A DNA stretch of 64,000 nt from Brucella pseudogrignonensis (GTDB lineage: Bacteria > Pseudomonadota > Alphaproteobacteria > Rhizobiales > Rhizobiaceae), in the NCBI RefSeq assembly GCF_032190615.1, contig NZ_JAVLAT010000001.1, forward strand, positions 1,558,501-1,622,500, written 5' to 3'. The translations under genes were made by a program, and so were the position numbers. The first letter of the stretch is position 1; every line of letters begins with the position of its first letter. The notes beneath the pieces were generated by a model. The model ran no database searches, was not told the origin of the DNA, and saw nothing but the letters and a program-made list of their open reading frames with translations. Of the stretch, positions 34,886 to 44,949 are shown piece by piece.

Positions 34886-37800
34886 ATGACGTCTTCCCTC
34901 GATAATCTTTTTGGTTCAACGGCAGTCAAGCCAGACGGTTCGGAAGTGCTCGCAGCACTCACCAAAGCCGCAAGTGAACGGATTCTGATTCTTGACGGTG
35001 CTATGGGGACGCAGATTCAAGGCTTGGGCTTTCACGAAGAGCATTTTCGCGGTGAGCGTTTCGGTTCCTGCGATTGCCAGCTTCAGGGCAACAACGACCT
35101 TTTGACGCTCACCCAGCCAAAGGCAATTGAAGAAATTCATTATGCCTATGCTATGGCCGGAGCTGACATTCTCGAAACCAACACATTCTCGTCGACGACG
35201 ATTGCGCAGGCGGATTACGGCATGGAAGATGCCGTTTATGAGCTCAACCGTGATGGCGCGCGCTTGGCTCGTCGCGCAGCCATCCGCGCGCAGCAGAAAG
35301 ATGGTCGTCGCCGTTTTGTTGCCGGCGCACTTGGCCCAACAAACCGTACCGCTTCGCTGTCGCCGGATGTCAACAATCCCGGTTATCGTGCCGTCACCTT
35401 CGATGATCTGCGCATTGCCTATGCCGACCAGATCCGTGGTCTGATCGATGGTGGCGCCGACATTATTCTCATCGAGACGATCTTCGATACGCTGAACGCC
35501 AAGGCAGCTGTCTTTGCGGCTGAAGAAGTGTTCATTGAGAAGGGCGTGCATCTGCCGGTGATGATTTCCGGCACGATCACCGATCTTTCGGGCCGCACAC
35601 TTTCCGGTCAGACCCCAACGGCGTTCTGGTATTCACTGCGCCATGCTAAGCCTTTCACCATCGGGTTGAATTGCGCGCTCGGTGCCAATGCAATGCGCGA
35701 ACATTTGGCCGAAATCGCTGGTATTGCCGATACATTTGTCTGCGCCTATCCCAATGCTGGCCTTCCAAATGAATTTGGCCAGTATGACGAAAGCCCGGAA
35801 GCCATGGCAGCTCAGATTGAGGATTTCGCGCGCGAAGGTCTCGTCAATGTGGTCGGCGGCTGCTGCGGTTCGACGCCAGAACATATCCGTGCGATAGCAG
35901 CTGCTGTTGCCAAGCATCCACCGCGCAAGCCCGTCAAGGTGCCGCCGCTGATGCGTCTGTCGGGTCTTGAGCCTTTCACGCTGACCAAGGATATTCCTTT
36001 CGTCAATGTCGGCGAACGCACCAATGTCACGGGTTCCGCGCGTTTCCGTAAGCTCATTAAGGCTGGTGATTATTCGACAGCGCTGGATGTGGCGCGTGAT
36101 CAGGTGGAAAATGGCGCACAGATCATCGACATCAACATGGATGAAGGTCTGATCGACAGCCAGAAGATCATGGTTGAATATCTCAACCTGATCGCGGCAG
36201 AGCCGGATATTGCGCGCGTTCCGGTGATGATCGACAGCTCGAAGTGGGATGTGATCGAAGCTGGCCTGAAATGTGTTCAGGGCAAGCCGATCGTCAACTC
36301 GATTTCGCTCAAAGAAGGCGAAGAAGCCTTCCTGCATCATGCGCGGCTGGTGCGTGCCTATGGTGCGGCGGTTGTCATCATGGCATTTGACGAAACGGGG
36401 CAAGCGGACACGGAAGAGCGCAAGGTCGAAATCTGTACCCGCGCTTACAAGATCCTGACCGAGCAGGTTGGCTTCCCGCCGGAAGACATCATCTTCGATC
36501 CGAACGTCTTTGCCGTCGCAACGGGCATTGACGAGCACAATAATTATGGCGTCGATTTCATCGAAGCCACGCGCAGGATCACCCAAACACTGCCGCACGT
36601 CCATATTTCGGGTGGGGTCTCAAATCTGTCCTTCTCGTTCCGCGGCAACGAGCCGGTGCGTGAGGCGATGCACGCTGTCTTCCTCTATCATGCCATTCAG
36701 GTTGGTATGGATATGGGTATCGTCAATGCCGGGCAGTTGGCGGTCTATGACACGATTGATCCGGAACTGCGCGAAGCCTGCGAAGATGTGGTACTGAACC
36801 GTCGCGATGATGCGACCGAACGGTTGCTCGAAATTGCAGAACGTTTCCGGGACAGCGGCACCAAAGAAGCGAAAGCGCAGGATTTAAGCTGGCGCGAATG
36901 GCCGGTTGAAAAGCGCCTTGAACATGCGCTGGTCAACGGTATTACCGAATATATCGAAGCCGACACGGAAGAAGCCCGTCAAGCGGCAGCACGTCCGCTG
37001 CATGTTATTGAAGGCCCGTTGATGGCCGGTATGAATGTGGTCGGCGATCTGTTTGGCTCGGGCAAGATGTTCCTGCCGCAAGTGGTCAAGTCTGCCCGTG
37101 TGATGAAACAGGCTGTGGCGGTGCTTCTGCCCTATATGGAAGAAGAAAAGCGCCTGAGCGGTGGTGAAGGTCGCCAGAGTGCCGGTAAGGTGCTGATGGC
37201 AACCGTGAAGGGCGACGTACACGACATCGGCAAGAACATTGTCGGCGTGGTGCTGGCTTGCAACAATTACGAGATCATTGATCTTGGCGTGATGGTGCCA
37301 GCGCAAAAAATTCTGGATACGGCGAAGGCCGAAAATGTCGATGTCATCGGCCTTTCAGGCCTTATCACCCCGTCGCTCGACGAGATGGTGCATGTGGCGG
37401 CTGAAATGGAGCGTGAAGGCTTTAACGTGCCGCTTCTGATCGGTGGTGCGACGACCAGCCGTGTGCATACGGCTGTGAAAATTCATCCACGCTATGAGAA
37501 GGGGCAGGCGGTCTATGTGATCGATGCCAGTCGCGCCGTGGGTGTTGTTTCAAATCTGTTGTCGCCTGAAAACAAGGGCGCTTATGTCGAGGGCATTCGT
37601 GAGGAATATGCCAAGGTTGCGGCAGCGCATGCCCGCAACGAGGCAGAAAAGAAGCGTCTGCCCCTGGCTCGCGCGCGCGAAAACGCCCACAAGTTGGACT
37701 GGGACGCCTACACACCGCCAAAGCCAACATTTCTTGGCACAAAGACCTTTGAGAACTATGATCTGGCCGAGATTGCGCGTTACATCGACTGGACGCCCTT

Positions 37801-38668
37801 CTTCCAGACATGGGAGATGAAGGGGCGCTATCCAGCCATTCTCGAAGATGAAAAGCAGGGCGAAGCAGCACGCCAGCTCTGGGCGGATGCACAGGCCATG
37901 CTTGCGAAGATCATCGAAGAAAAGTGGTTTGCGCCGCGTGGCATAATTGGTTTCTGGCCTGCCAATACCGTGGGCGACGATATTCGTCTCTTCACCGATG
38001 AAAGCCGCAAGGAAGAACTCGCTACCTTTTTCACCTTGCGCCAGCAGTTGTCGAAGCGTGATGGTCGCCCGAATGTCGCTATGTCGGATTTCGTGGCACC
38101 AGCCGATAGCGGCAAACAGGACTATGTTGGCGGCTTTGTCGTCACCGCAGGTATTGAGGAAGTGGCAATTGCCGAACGCTTTGAGCGCGCAAATGACGAT
38201 TACTCATCCATTCTCGTGAAGGCACTGGCTGACCGCTTCGCTGAAGCCTTTGCTGAACTAATGCATCAGCGCGTGCGCAACGAGTTCTGGGGCTATGCGC
38301 CGGGCGAAGAGCTTTCAAACGATGATCTGATCCACGAGCGTTATGCCGGTATCCGTCCGGCACCGGGCTATCCGGCGCAGCCTGATCACACCGAAAAGAA
38401 GACCTTGTTCGAGCTTCTGGATGCAACAGCGCAAACCGGCGTCGAACTGACGGAAAGCTATTCCATGTGGCCGGGCTCGTCGGTGTCTGGCCTTTATATC
38501 GGCCATCCCGAAAGCTATTATTTCGGCGTTGCCAAGGTCGAGCGTGATCAGGTCGAAGATTACGCGAACCGCAAGGGCATGAGCGTGGAGGAAGTTGAAC
38601 GCTGGCTTGGGCCAGTTCTCAATTATATTCCCGGTCAGGCACCGGAGCCGGTTGAAGCTGCTGCATAA
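34886..38668 (+). CDS. metH: Cobalamin-dependent methionine synthase
   Basis: Methylates homocysteine from 5-methyl-THF through cobalamin. 1260 aa, four modules in order: homocysteine/zinc domain ([14 protein letters not shown]; zinc ligands in [13 protein letters not shown], about residue 325), pterin domain ([19 protein letters not shown]), B12 domain with the lower-ligand histidine ([16 protein letters not shown], about residue 775), and the SAM-dependent activation domain ([15 protein letters not shown], about residue 1155). Full length. ATG 34886 has only a weak ribosome site. Confidence 0.98.
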   Translation: MTSSLDNLFGSTAVKPDGSEVLAALTKAASERILILDGAMGTQIQGLGFHEEHFRGERFGSCDCQLQGNNDLLTLTQPKAIEEIHYAYAMAGADILETNTFSSTTIAQADYGMEDAVYELNRDGARLARRAAIRAQQKDGRRRFVAGALGPTNRTASLSPDVNNPGYRAVTFDDLRIAYADQIRGLIDGGADIILIETIFDTLNAKAAVFAAEEVFIEKGVHLPVMISGTITDLSGRTLSGQTPTAFWYSLRHAKPFTIGLNCALGANAMREHLAEIAGIADTFVCAYPNAGLPNEFGQYDESPEAMAAQIEDFAREGLVNVVGGCCGSTPEHIRAIAAAVAKHPPRKPVKVPPLMRLSGLEPFTLTKDIPFVNVGERTNVTGSARFRKLIKAGDYSTALDVARDQVENGAQIIDINMDEGLIDSQKIMVEYLNLIAAEPDIARVPVMIDSSKWDVIEAGLKCVQGKPIVNSISLKEGEEAFLHHARLVRAYGAAVVIMAFDETGQADTEERKVEICTRAYKILTEQVGFPPEDIIFDPNVFAVATGIDEHNNYGVDFIEATRRITQTLPHVHISGGVSNLSFSFRGNEPVREAMHAVFLYHAIQVGMDMGIVNAGQLAVYDTIDPELREACEDVVLNRRDDATERLLEIAERFRDSGTKEAKAQDLSWREWPVEKRLEHALVNGITEYIEADTEEARQAAARPLHVIEGPLMAGMNVVGDLFGSGKMFLPQVVKSARVMKQAVAVLLPYMEEEKRLSGGEGRQSAGKVLMATVKGDVHDIGKNIVGVVLACNNYEIIDLGVMVPAQKILDTAKAENVDVIGLSGLITPSLDEMVHVAAEMEREGFNVPLLIGGATTSRVHTAVKIHPRYEKGQAVYVIDASRAVGVVSNLLSPENKGAYVEGIREEYAKVAAAHARNEAEKKRLPLARARENAHKLDWDAYTPPKPTFLGTKTFENYDLAEIARYIDWTPFFQTWEMKGRYPAILEDEKQGEAARQLWADAQAMLAKIIEEKWFAPRGIIGFWPANTVGDDIRLFTDESRKEELATFFTLRQQLSKRDGRPNVAMSDFVAPADSGKQDYVGGFVVTAGIEEVAIAERFERANDDYSSILVKALADRFAEAFAELMHQRVRNEFWGYAPGEELSNDDLIHERYAGIRPAPGYPAQPDHTEKKTLFELLDATAQTGVELTESYSMWPGSSVSGLYIGHPESYYFGVAKVERDQVEDYANRKGMSVEEVERWLGPVLNYIPGQAPEPVEAAA

Positions 38669-38689
38669 CCGTAGCGCATCTGAAAATCA

Positions 38690-38715
38690 TAAGCCCCGCA
38701 TTGCGGGGCTTATTT
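38690..38715 (+). terminator. Rho-independent terminator after metH
   Basis: AAGCCCCG-CATTG-CGGGGCTT stem-loop followed by a T-rich tract (ATTTATTTAATTTT), 22 bp after the metH stop. Confidence 0.92.
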
Positions 38716-38777
38716 ATTTAATTTTACTTAATTTTTATCTAGCTGAAATAAGTATTATTTTTATAAAAAATATGAAA

Positions 38778-38793
38778 ATATTGAAATCAATAT
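38778..38793. promoter_or_regulatory. Perfect palindrome upstream of the LuxR-type gene
   Basis: ATATTGA-AA-TCAATAT, 7-bp arms, 10 bp upstream of the lux-box-like repeat. Not an FNR box, as the spacing differs. Possible operator. Confidence 0.35.
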
Positions 38794-38799
38794 GTGTAG

Positions 38800-38833
38800 A
38801 TGACCTGTAAATCATATGGTATATAATACAGGT
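38800..38833 (+). promoter_or_regulatory. Lux-box-like inverted repeat on a candidate babR promoter
   Basis: ACCTGTA (38803-38809) and TACAGGT (38827-38833) are perfect complements and match the half-sites of the Vibrio fischeri lux box, but are 17 bp apart instead of 6. A TATAAT -10 (38822-38827) with an ATGACC -35 (38800-38805, 16-bp spacing) overlaps them. It lies 167 bp before the LuxR-type gene. Confidence 0.45.
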
Positions 38834-38999
38834 GGCTCACGGTCTTGTGGTCGATAATAAAAATTCGGGTTCCGGCGCCATAGAATCCTAAAAAATTAGT
38901 ATTTGTTTGTCTGGTCGGTTCAATCGACACAGAATGTGTCTGTTTATCCAAATTTTATCGAATTATCTGGTTCATCGAAACAATATTGGGATTCAAGTT

Positions 39000-39707
39000 A
39001 TGCAATGGGAAGATTTTTACGAGACCATCCAATCATCCGATAATGCCGAAACCCTGTTCGAGCAGATTAAGACCTATGCCGCAAAACTTGGATTTGCCTA
39101 TGTGTCTTATTCCATGTGTGTCCCGTCGCTGGATAGTGTATCGCGCTGGATACGCTTTGAGACCACGCCTGATGCTTGGCAGAAACAATATGCGGCGAAG
39201 AAATATGTCGAAATCGACCCTGTCGTGCGGGGCGGAATAAACAGCATTGAACCGCTCGTTTGGTCGCAGAAGCTTTTTGTCGAGACGCCCCAGATATGGG
39301 CAGATGCGCAGGGTTTCGGGCTTCGTGTCGGGATCTCTCAGCCATGCTGGGCTGCACAAGGGGTCTTTGGCATTCTCACATTTTTGCGTGACAAGCCTGC
39401 TTTATCAGAAGGTGAAATCTCGATGCTGCGTCGCCAGATGCAGATTGTGACCAATCTCTTGCACCTCGCCATGTATGAACATCTTAATGTTCCAAAAATC
39501 AACTGCGTATCAGAAGTGAATCTGACTGCACGCGAGCGTGAAATCCTGCGTTGGACAAGCGAAGGCAAAACCGCCGAGATTATTGGAACCATCCTCAGCA
39601 TTTCAACGCGCACTGTGAATTTCCATATTAGCAATGTTCTCACCAAACTTGTTGCCGTCAACAAGGTACAGGCCGTCGCCAAAGCGCGTACATTTGGCCT
39701 TCTCTAA
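39000..39707 (+). CDS. babR: LuxR-family quorum-sensing regulator, BabR/BlxR-like
   Basis: Two-domain acyl-homoserine-lactone-type regulator, 235 aa from ATG 39000 (MQWEDFYETIQSSDN). The autoinducer-binding domain keeps the usual Trp, Tyr and Asp (DAWQKQYAAKKYVEIDPVV); the C-terminal LuxR helix-turn-helix is LTAREREILRWTSEGKTAEI, with TRTVNFHISN as recognition helix. In Brucella abortus the second LuxR regulator (babR, also blxR) lies just after metH, as here, which is the basis of the name. No luxI synthase is in the window, as expected for Brucella. Confidence 0.8.
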   Translation: MQWEDFYETIQSSDNAETLFEQIKTYAAKLGFAYVSYSMCVPSLDSVSRWIRFETTPDAWQKQYAAKKYVEIDPVVRGGINSIEPLVWSQKLFVETPQIWADAQGFGLRVGISQPCWAAQGVFGILTFLRDKPALSEGEISMLRRQMQIVTNLLHLAMYEHLNVPKINCVSEVNLTAREREILRWTSEGKTAEIIGTILSISTRTVNFHISNVLTKLVAVNKVQAVAKARTFGLL

Positions 39708-39767
39708 CGACGTTTGATCCTTTGGCGGTTTGGCCCGAAGGACATTTTACTCCTTAAAAATCGGCTT

Positions 39768-39790
39768 AATACCACAAATTTAGTAGTATT
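39768..39790. promoter_or_regulatory. Inverted repeat upstream of cysD
   Basis: AATACCAC-N7-GTAGTATT, 7 of 8 positions symmetric, in the 311-bp gap between babR and cysD. A possible operator for the sulfate-activation operon. The rest of the gap (39708-40018) shows open frames without ribosome sites and no other clear element. Confidence 0.3.
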
Positions 39791-40018
39791 TTCCGCAGCT
39801 TGGCTAAAAATTGCACTTTTCGATCTGGCGCAAGTTTGTTTCCGTTATCGCGTCAAAACAGGCACGTTTTCGCTTAACCCCGTCACAATACGCGATAGCA
39901 TACTTTTCCTTTTGCTCTGTCTTTCACGACAATGCGCGGAGAGTGGTTTTCCAACGCCTGCGCCGGATCAAACCTCCCGTCATTATTCTTTTCGAGCTGG
40001 TTTCCGGGAGAAACAGAC

Positions 40019-40939
40019 GTGCATCACGCATCCCTGAGCAAGAACCTGACGCATCTTGAGCGTCTGGAAGCAGAAGCAATTCACATTTTCCGCGAGGTTG
40101 CCGCGACTTTCGAAAACCCGGTCATGCTCTATTCGGTGGGCAAAGATTCCTCAGTCATGCTGCATCTGGCGATGAAAGCATTCTATCCGGCTCCGCCGCC
40201 ATTCCCGTTTCTGCATGTCGATACGACCTGGAAATTCCGCGAGATGATCGAGTTTCGCGATGCCCAGGCCCGCGAAAAGGGTTTTGAGCTGCTGGTTCAT
40301 ATCAATGAGGACGGCGTACGCGATGGCGTTGGTCCATTCACGCATGGCTCAAACGTCCATACCCATGTCATGAAGACAGTGGGTTTGCGGCAGGCGCTCG
40401 ATAAATATAAGTTTGATGCCGCTTTCGGTGGTGCACGCAGAGATGAGGAAAAATCCCGCGCAAAAGAGCGCATTTTTTCGTTCCGCAACGCGCAGCATGG
40501 CTGGGACCCAAAGAACCAGCGTCCTGAAATGTGGAAGGTCTATAATACCCGCGTTGCAGCTGGTGAATCGATCCGCGTCTTCCCGCTCTCGAATTGGACC
40601 GAGTTGGATATCTGGCAGTATATCCTTCAGGAAAACATCCCGATTGTACCGCTTTATTTTGCAGCGCCTCGTCCGGTAGTCGAGCGCGACGGCATGTTGA
40701 TCAAACTCGATGATGACCGCATGACGTTGCGTCCCGGTGAGAAGGTTGATGAGCGGATGGTGCGTTTTCGCACGCTTGGCTGCTATCCGTTGACGGGTGC
40801 AATTGAATCCAGTGCCACCAATCTCTCCGATATTGTCGAAGAAATGTTGATCGCCCGCACCTCCGAGCGTCAGGGCCGCGCCATTGATCGCGATGAAGCC
40901 GGTTCGATGGAAAAGAAGAAGCGGGAGGGCTATTTCTGA
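40019..40939 (+). CDS. cysD: Sulfate adenylyltransferase subunit 2
   Basis: With CysN forms APS from ATP and sulfate. GTG start 40019 ([20 protein letters not shown]) follows GGGAG by 8 nt; 306 aa. The PP-loop pyrophosphatase motif is [16 protein letters not shown] (about residue 40), and [18 protein letters not shown] follows. An in-frame ATG at 39932 would add an unlikely extension. Stop overlaps the cysNC ATG (TGATG). Confidence 0.95.
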   Translation: MHHASLSKNLTHLERLEAEAIHIFREVAATFENPVMLYSVGKDSSVMLHLAMKAFYPAPPPFPFLHVDTTWKFREMIEFRDAQAREKGFELLVHINEDGVRDGVGPFTHGSNVHTHVMKTVGLRQALDKYKFDAAFGGARRDEEKSRAKERIFSFRNAQHGWDPKNQRPEMWKVYNTRVAAGESIRVFPLSNWTELDIWQYILQENIPIVPLYFAAPRPVVERDGMLIKLDDDRMTLRPGEKVDERMVRFRTLGCYPLTGAIESSATNLSDIVEEMLIARTSERQGRAIDRDEAGSMEKKKREGYF

Positions 40940-42873
40940 TGAACGCCCTATTGAAACCCTCTGTAACAAGTGCCGCCGTCAGCGATTTTCTCGTTGATCA
41001 GGAGCGTAAGACTCTGCTCCGCTTTTTGACTTGCGGTTCGGTCGATGACGGAAAGTCCACGCTGATCGGGCGTCTTCTCTATGACACCAAACTGATCTTT
41101 GAGGATCAACTTGCGACGCTGAAGAACGACAGCCGCAAATTTGGCACCACGGATGACGATTTTGATTTCGCGCTGCTGGTCGATGGCCTTGAAGCCGAAC
41201 GCGAGCAAGGCATCACCATCGATGTGGCCTATCGCTTCTTTTCAACGCCGCGTCGTAAATTTATCGTGGCCGACACACCAGGCCACGCGCAATATACGCG
41301 CAACATGGCAACAGGCGCTTCGACGGCTGATCTAGCAGTGGTGCTAATCGATGCGCGGCAGGGTGTTCTGACGCAGACTCGCCGCCATAGCTTCATCGCT
41401 TCGCTTTTGGGTATCCGGCACATTGTCGTGGCCGTCAACAAGATCGATCTGGTTGATTTTTCGCAAGATGTTTTTGATCGTATTGTTGCTGACTATATGA
41501 GCTTTGCCAAAGACTTGGGCTTCGCCAGCATTCAGACAATCCCGCTTTCTGCGCGGTTCGGCGATAATGTCAGCAGCCTTTCACCGCGTATCGGCTGGTA
41601 TGAAGGCCCTTATCTGCTGGAACATCTGGAAACAGTGCGTCTTGATACGGATAGTATCGGCAAGCCATTTCGCTTTCCGGTGCAATATGTGAACCGGCCA
41701 AATCTCGATTTCCGTGGCTTCTCCGGCACTGTTGCCTCAGGGTCGATTGCAGAAGGCGATACGGTTGTTGTCGCAAAATCAGGCAAGCAATCGAAGGTGA
41801 AACGCATCGCCGCCTATGACGGCGACCTGGCCCGCGCAACCGAAGGGCAGGCGGTGACGCTCGTTCTTGAAGACGAGATTGAAGTCTCTCGTGGCAATAT
41901 GCTGGTGGGTACAGAGGCGCGGCCAGAAGTGGCGGATCGCTTTAGCGCCAATATCGTCTGGTTTGGTGAAGAAGCTTTGCAGCCGGGGCGTTCTTATCTG
42001 CTGCGCACTGAAACAGATCAGACGCCGGTGACGATCAGCGAGATCAAATACCGCACCGACGTTAATACATTTGCGCGCGAAGAAGCGACACGGCTTGATC
42101 TCAATGAAGTTGGTGTTTGCCATCTTCAGACAGCGGACCAGATTGTTTTCGATTCCTATTCGGACAATCGCGTGACCGGCGCTTTCGTGCTGATTGATCG
42201 TCTCACCAATGCGACGGTTGGCGCCGGTATGATTGATAGCGCATTGCGTCAGGCAACCAATGTGCATTTGCAGGCTTTTGACCTCGACAAACAGGCACGT
42301 GCATCGCAAAAATTCCAGAAGCCGGCTGTGCTCTGGTTCACGGGCTTGTCCGCTTCGGGAAAATCTACCATCGCCAACCGGCTCGAACAGCGACTTCATG
42401 CGCTTGGCAAGCACACCTACCTGCTGGATGGCGATAATGTCCGGCATGGCCTTAACAGCGATCTTGGTTTCTCGGATCAAGACCGCGCCGAGAATATCCG
42501 CCGCGTAGGCGAGGTAGCAGGTCTTATGGCCGATGCCGGGTTGATCACGCTGGTCTCGTTCATTTCGCCATTCCGATCTGAACGCGACCGCGTGCGGTCG
42601 CGTTTGCCGGAGGGTGAATTCATCGAAATCTTCGTTGATACGCCGATTGAGGAATGCATGGCGCGTGATCCAAAGGGGCTTTATGCGCAGGCACTGCGTG
42701 GTGAGATCAAGGCGTTTACCGGCATTGATTCGCCCTATGAAGCACCGCATTCCCCGGAAGTGCATCTTCACACCGCCGGGCGTGACATTGACGAACTCGT
42801 CGCGGAAGTAGAAAAGTATCTGGCCGAGCGCGGTGTTATCGGCAGTTATGGCAGTGATTCCTGGTCGATTTGA
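40939..42873 (+). CDS. cysNC: Bifunctional sulfate adenylyltransferase subunit 1 / adenylylsulfate kinase
   Basis: 644-aa fusion. The N-terminal half is the EF-Tu-like GTPase CysN: G1 GSVDDGKSTLIGRLLYD, G3 DTPGHAQYTRNMATG, G4 VAVNKIDLVD. The C-terminal half from about residue 460 is the APS kinase CysC: LWFTGLSASGKSTIANRLEQ and LDGDNVRHGLNSDLGFS. In rhizobia this is NodQ-like and also feeds PAPS to sulfotransferases. Since CysH here looks APS-specific, the kinase domain may serve sulfation or PAPS export rather than assimilation. Confidence 0.96.
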   Translation: MNALLKPSVTSAAVSDFLVDQERKTLLRFLTCGSVDDGKSTLIGRLLYDTKLIFEDQLATLKNDSRKFGTTDDDFDFALLVDGLEAEREQGITIDVAYRFFSTPRRKFIVADTPGHAQYTRNMATGASTADLAVVLIDARQGVLTQTRRHSFIASLLGIRHIVVAVNKIDLVDFSQDVFDRIVADYMSFAKDLGFASIQTIPLSARFGDNVSSLSPRIGWYEGPYLLEHLETVRLDTDSIGKPFRFPVQYVNRPNLDFRGFSGTVASGSIAEGDTVVVAKSGKQSKVKRIAAYDGDLARATEGQAVTLVLEDEIEVSRGNMLVGTEARPEVADRFSANIVWFGEEALQPGRSYLLRTETDQTPVTISEIKYRTDVNTFAREEATRLDLNEVGVCHLQTADQIVFDSYSDNRVTGAFVLIDRLTNATVGAGMIDSALRQATNVHLQAFDLDKQARASQKFQKPAVLWFTGLSASGKSTIANRLEQRLHALGKHTYLLDGDNVRHGLNSDLGFSDQDRAENIRRVGEVAGLMADAGLITLVSFISPFRSERDRVRSRLPEGEFIEIFVDTPIEECMARDPKGLYAQALRGEIKAFTGIDSPYEAPHSPEVHLHTAGRDIDELVAEVEKYLAERGVIGSYGSDSWSI

Positions 42874-42876
42874 GAC

Positions 42877-43716
42877 ATGACAGCAGTAGCCTTTCCGAAA
42901 ACTGATTCCGACAGCAAAGCTTTGCTCGCTGCACTGGAGAATGCTGCGCTTGAGGCTGGTCGTGTTATCATCAAGCATTATACGCAAGGATGCGCAGTTC
43001 ATTCCAAGAAAGATCAGTCGCCAGTAACCGAAGCTGATCACGCGGCTGAGGCGATTATTCTTGCGGCCCTTGCGTCGTTTGCGCCCGATATTCCGGTTGT
43101 GGCTGAGGAGGAGGCTGCCGCAGGTCGACTGCCAGCGCAATTGGGCCGACGTTTTTTTCTGATTGATCCGCTGGATGGGACGCGGGAATTTCTGCTGCGC
43201 AATGGCGATTTTACGGTGAATATTGCGCTGATTGAGGACGGAGTGCCTGTTTTGGGGCTGGTCTATGCGCCTGTGCGCAACCTACTTTATGTGGGCAGTC
43301 GTGACGGTGCGCAGGAAGTGACAACATCTGCCGACCATCAAATCATAAGCAGGCGTGCGATTACAGCTCGCATTGCACCAGATGAAAAGACCGTGGTGTG
43401 CAGCCGCTCTCATTTGACGCTAGAAACCGAGCAATTTCTGAAAAACAATCACAGTGGCAAATGTGTTTCGGTGGGGTCGTCGCTGAAATTCTGCATGATC
43501 GCGCGTGGCGATGCCGATCTTTATCCACGCTTTGGCCCGACAATGGAGTGGGATACGGCAGCGGGCGACGCGGTGTTGCGTGCAGCCGGTGGCATGACAA
43601 CGACTTTTGACGGAAAGTCGATGATCTATGGTGCGCGTTCTGATGGAAGCGTGAAAGGCTTCGCCAACCCGGATTTTGTGGCTTTTGGGGCGGGAGAAGC
43701 GCCAGTTTTCAACTAA
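42877..43716 (+). CDS. cysQ: 3'(2'),5'-bisphosphate nucleotidase
   Basis: Hydrolyses PAP (and PAPS) to AMP, relieving inhibition of sulfur enzymes. 279 aa of the inositol-monophosphatase fold: VAEEEAAAGR, the metal-binding LIDPLDGTREFLLRNGDF and the C-terminal TMEWDTAAGDAVLRAAGG. It starts 3 bp after cysNC, so it is the third gene of the operon. Confidence 0.94.
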   Translation: MTAVAFPKTDSDSKALLAALENAALEAGRVIIKHYTQGCAVHSKKDQSPVTEADHAAEAIILAALASFAPDIPVVAEEEAAAGRLPAQLGRRFFLIDPLDGTREFLLRNGDFTVNIALIEDGVPVLGLVYAPVRNLLYVGSRDGAQEVTTSADHQIISRRAITARIAPDEKTVVCSRSHLTLETEQFLKNNHSGKCVSVGSSLKFCMIARGDADLYPRFGPTMEWDTAAGDAVLRAAGGMTTTFDGKSMIYGARSDGSVKGFANPDFVAFGAGEAPVFN

Positions 43717-43774
43717 ATAAGCCAGCTCATTATGCCGTTGAAAAAAATAGCTGAAAAAAAGCTGTTGCATCCCC

Positions 43775-43803
43775 TTGCAGGTTCAAAAGAGCGGCGCTAT
43801 AAG
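43775..43803 (+). promoter_or_regulatory. Sigma-70-type promoter of tRNA-Pro
   Basis: TTGCAG (43775-43780), a 17-bp spacer, and TATAAG (43798-43803), with a GC-rich discriminator after it. A GAGCGGC / GCCGCTC hairpin overlaps the -10. It ends about 40 bp upstream of the tRNA. Confidence 0.65.
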
Positions 43804-43843
43804 CCGCTCACAGCAAGACGAAAGAGTCTCGCTGATATGGATA

Positions 43844-43920
<77 letters not shown>

Positions 43921-43939
43921 TTTTCCCCTCAAATAATGC

Positions 43940-44704
43940 TTAAATAGATTTGTCGAAAACTGACATGCGCATGAACGCGCCGTCATATTCGGCAATTTGC
44001 ACCAATCTTTGCCGGTCGAGAATTTCAACTCTGTAAGATTTGAAGACCACCAGCCCTTCTTCACGCAACTCTCTCATCATGCGGTTGAGATGGATAGGGG
44101 TTAGACCCAGAGCATCGGCAAGCTGATATTGCGTAAGCGGACAGTAAAATGAATCCGGTTCGCCCATACCGCAGGATTTCACACGGTCGGACAATTCCAG
44201 CAGGAAATGCGCTGTGCGAACAAAAGCGCTGCGGCAGCCAACATTGGTTAAATGCTCAACAAGCATGGCGCGTTGTCTGGACAGCATCTCGATGAAGAGT
44301 AAGCCCAATCGGGGTGTTTGTTTGATTGTTTGTTCCAGCGACGCCAGCGGGATTTCGTAAATAGACATAGGCGTCAGTGTTTTAATCGTATTGTAGCTGT
44401 ATCCGCCAGCAGTTCTTAATCCAACAAAGTCGCATCGCATTGGAAAATCGATAATCTGGCGCTCTCCACTGGAAAGATCGCGATAAACGCAGCCCCAGCC
44501 CGTGCGTACCATATGAATGCTGCGGATCGATGCACCTTGATCGATGATAATTGCATCAGCTGGGTAGCTGTTCTCGGAAATTGCCAGGGCCTGCATGGCC
44601 TCTTTTTCGCGCGAATCCAGCTTGGCAAGAATTGGAGGCGATTCCAATAAGTTGACCAAGCCGTCGATCAGTAAAGCAGTGGTGTGTTGGTTCCCACTAT
44701 GCAT
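43940..44704 (-). CDS. Crp/Fnr-family transcriptional regulator
   Basis: 254 aa with an N-terminal cyclic-nucleotide-binding fold (residues about 25-145; DAIIIDQGASIRSIHMVRTG) and a C-terminal Crp-type winged helix (LTQYQLADALGLTPIHLNRM, MRELREEGLVVFKSYRVEI). There is no N-terminal four-cysteine cluster, so it is not an Fe-S FNR; it resembles rhizobial Crp/Fnr proteins of unknown signal. A perfect 10-bp palindrome lies 19 bp upstream of its start, suggesting autoregulation. Confidence 0.87.
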   Translation of the reverse strand: MHSGNQHTTALLIDGLVNLLESPPILAKLDSREKEAMQALAISENSYPADAIIIDQGASIRSIHMVRTGWGCVYRDLSSGERQIIDFPMRCDFVGLRTAGGYSYNTIKTLTPMSIYEIPLASLEQTIKQTPRLGLLFIEMLSRQRAMLVEHLTNVGCRSAFVRTAHFLLELSDRVKSCGMGEPDSFYCPLTQYQLADALGLTPIHLNRMMRELREEGLVVFKSYRVEILDRQRLVQIAEYDGAFMRMSVFDKSI

Positions 44705-44722
44705 TCGCTGCCCATGCTCAAC

Positions 44723-44747
44723 GAAAGTTATAGAATTTATAACTTTC
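44723..44747. promoter_or_regulatory. Palindrome upstream of the Crp/Fnr gene
   Basis: GAAAGTTATA-N5-TATAACTTTC, a perfect 10-bp inverted repeat 18 bp before the start codon at 44704. It is neither a CRP nor an FNR consensus site. Probably an operator; the 245-bp divergent gap also serves the LuxR-type gene at 44950. Confidence 0.5.
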
Positions 44748-44822
44748 TGTTCCCGAAGTCGTTCTTATGGCGAGCACATTTTTTTATAAACCGCTAACAT
44801 AAGTTAATGACACGTTTATTTG

Positions 44823-44844
44823 CTGGTATCAATATTTAGACCAG
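44823..44844. promoter_or_regulatory. Inverted repeat upstream of the receiver-less LuxR gene
   Basis: CTGGT-N12-ACCAG, 105 bp before ATG 44950. Weak candidate operator. Confidence 0.25.
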
Positions 44845-44949
44845 TCTTCAGCGGGGTTGGCAATGAAAATCCCAATAAAGTGCCGAAGTTTTTATCGTAA
44901 CTAGTGTTTTGTATCGAGTAAAAACATGAGTAGTAGAGGAAACTAAGCA

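Noticed and set aside
34852..34905. 17-codon ORF overlapping the metH start as a leader peptide
   Set aside because: No ribosome site and no Met-rich content.
39714..40037. 107-codon frame before cysD
   Set aside because: Runs into cysD in another frame, without ribosome site.
41779..43140. 453-codon antisense reading frame across cysNC and cysQ
   Set aside because: It is the complement of two clear enzymes, and its composition (Arg/His/Cys/Ile rich) is that of a shadow frame.
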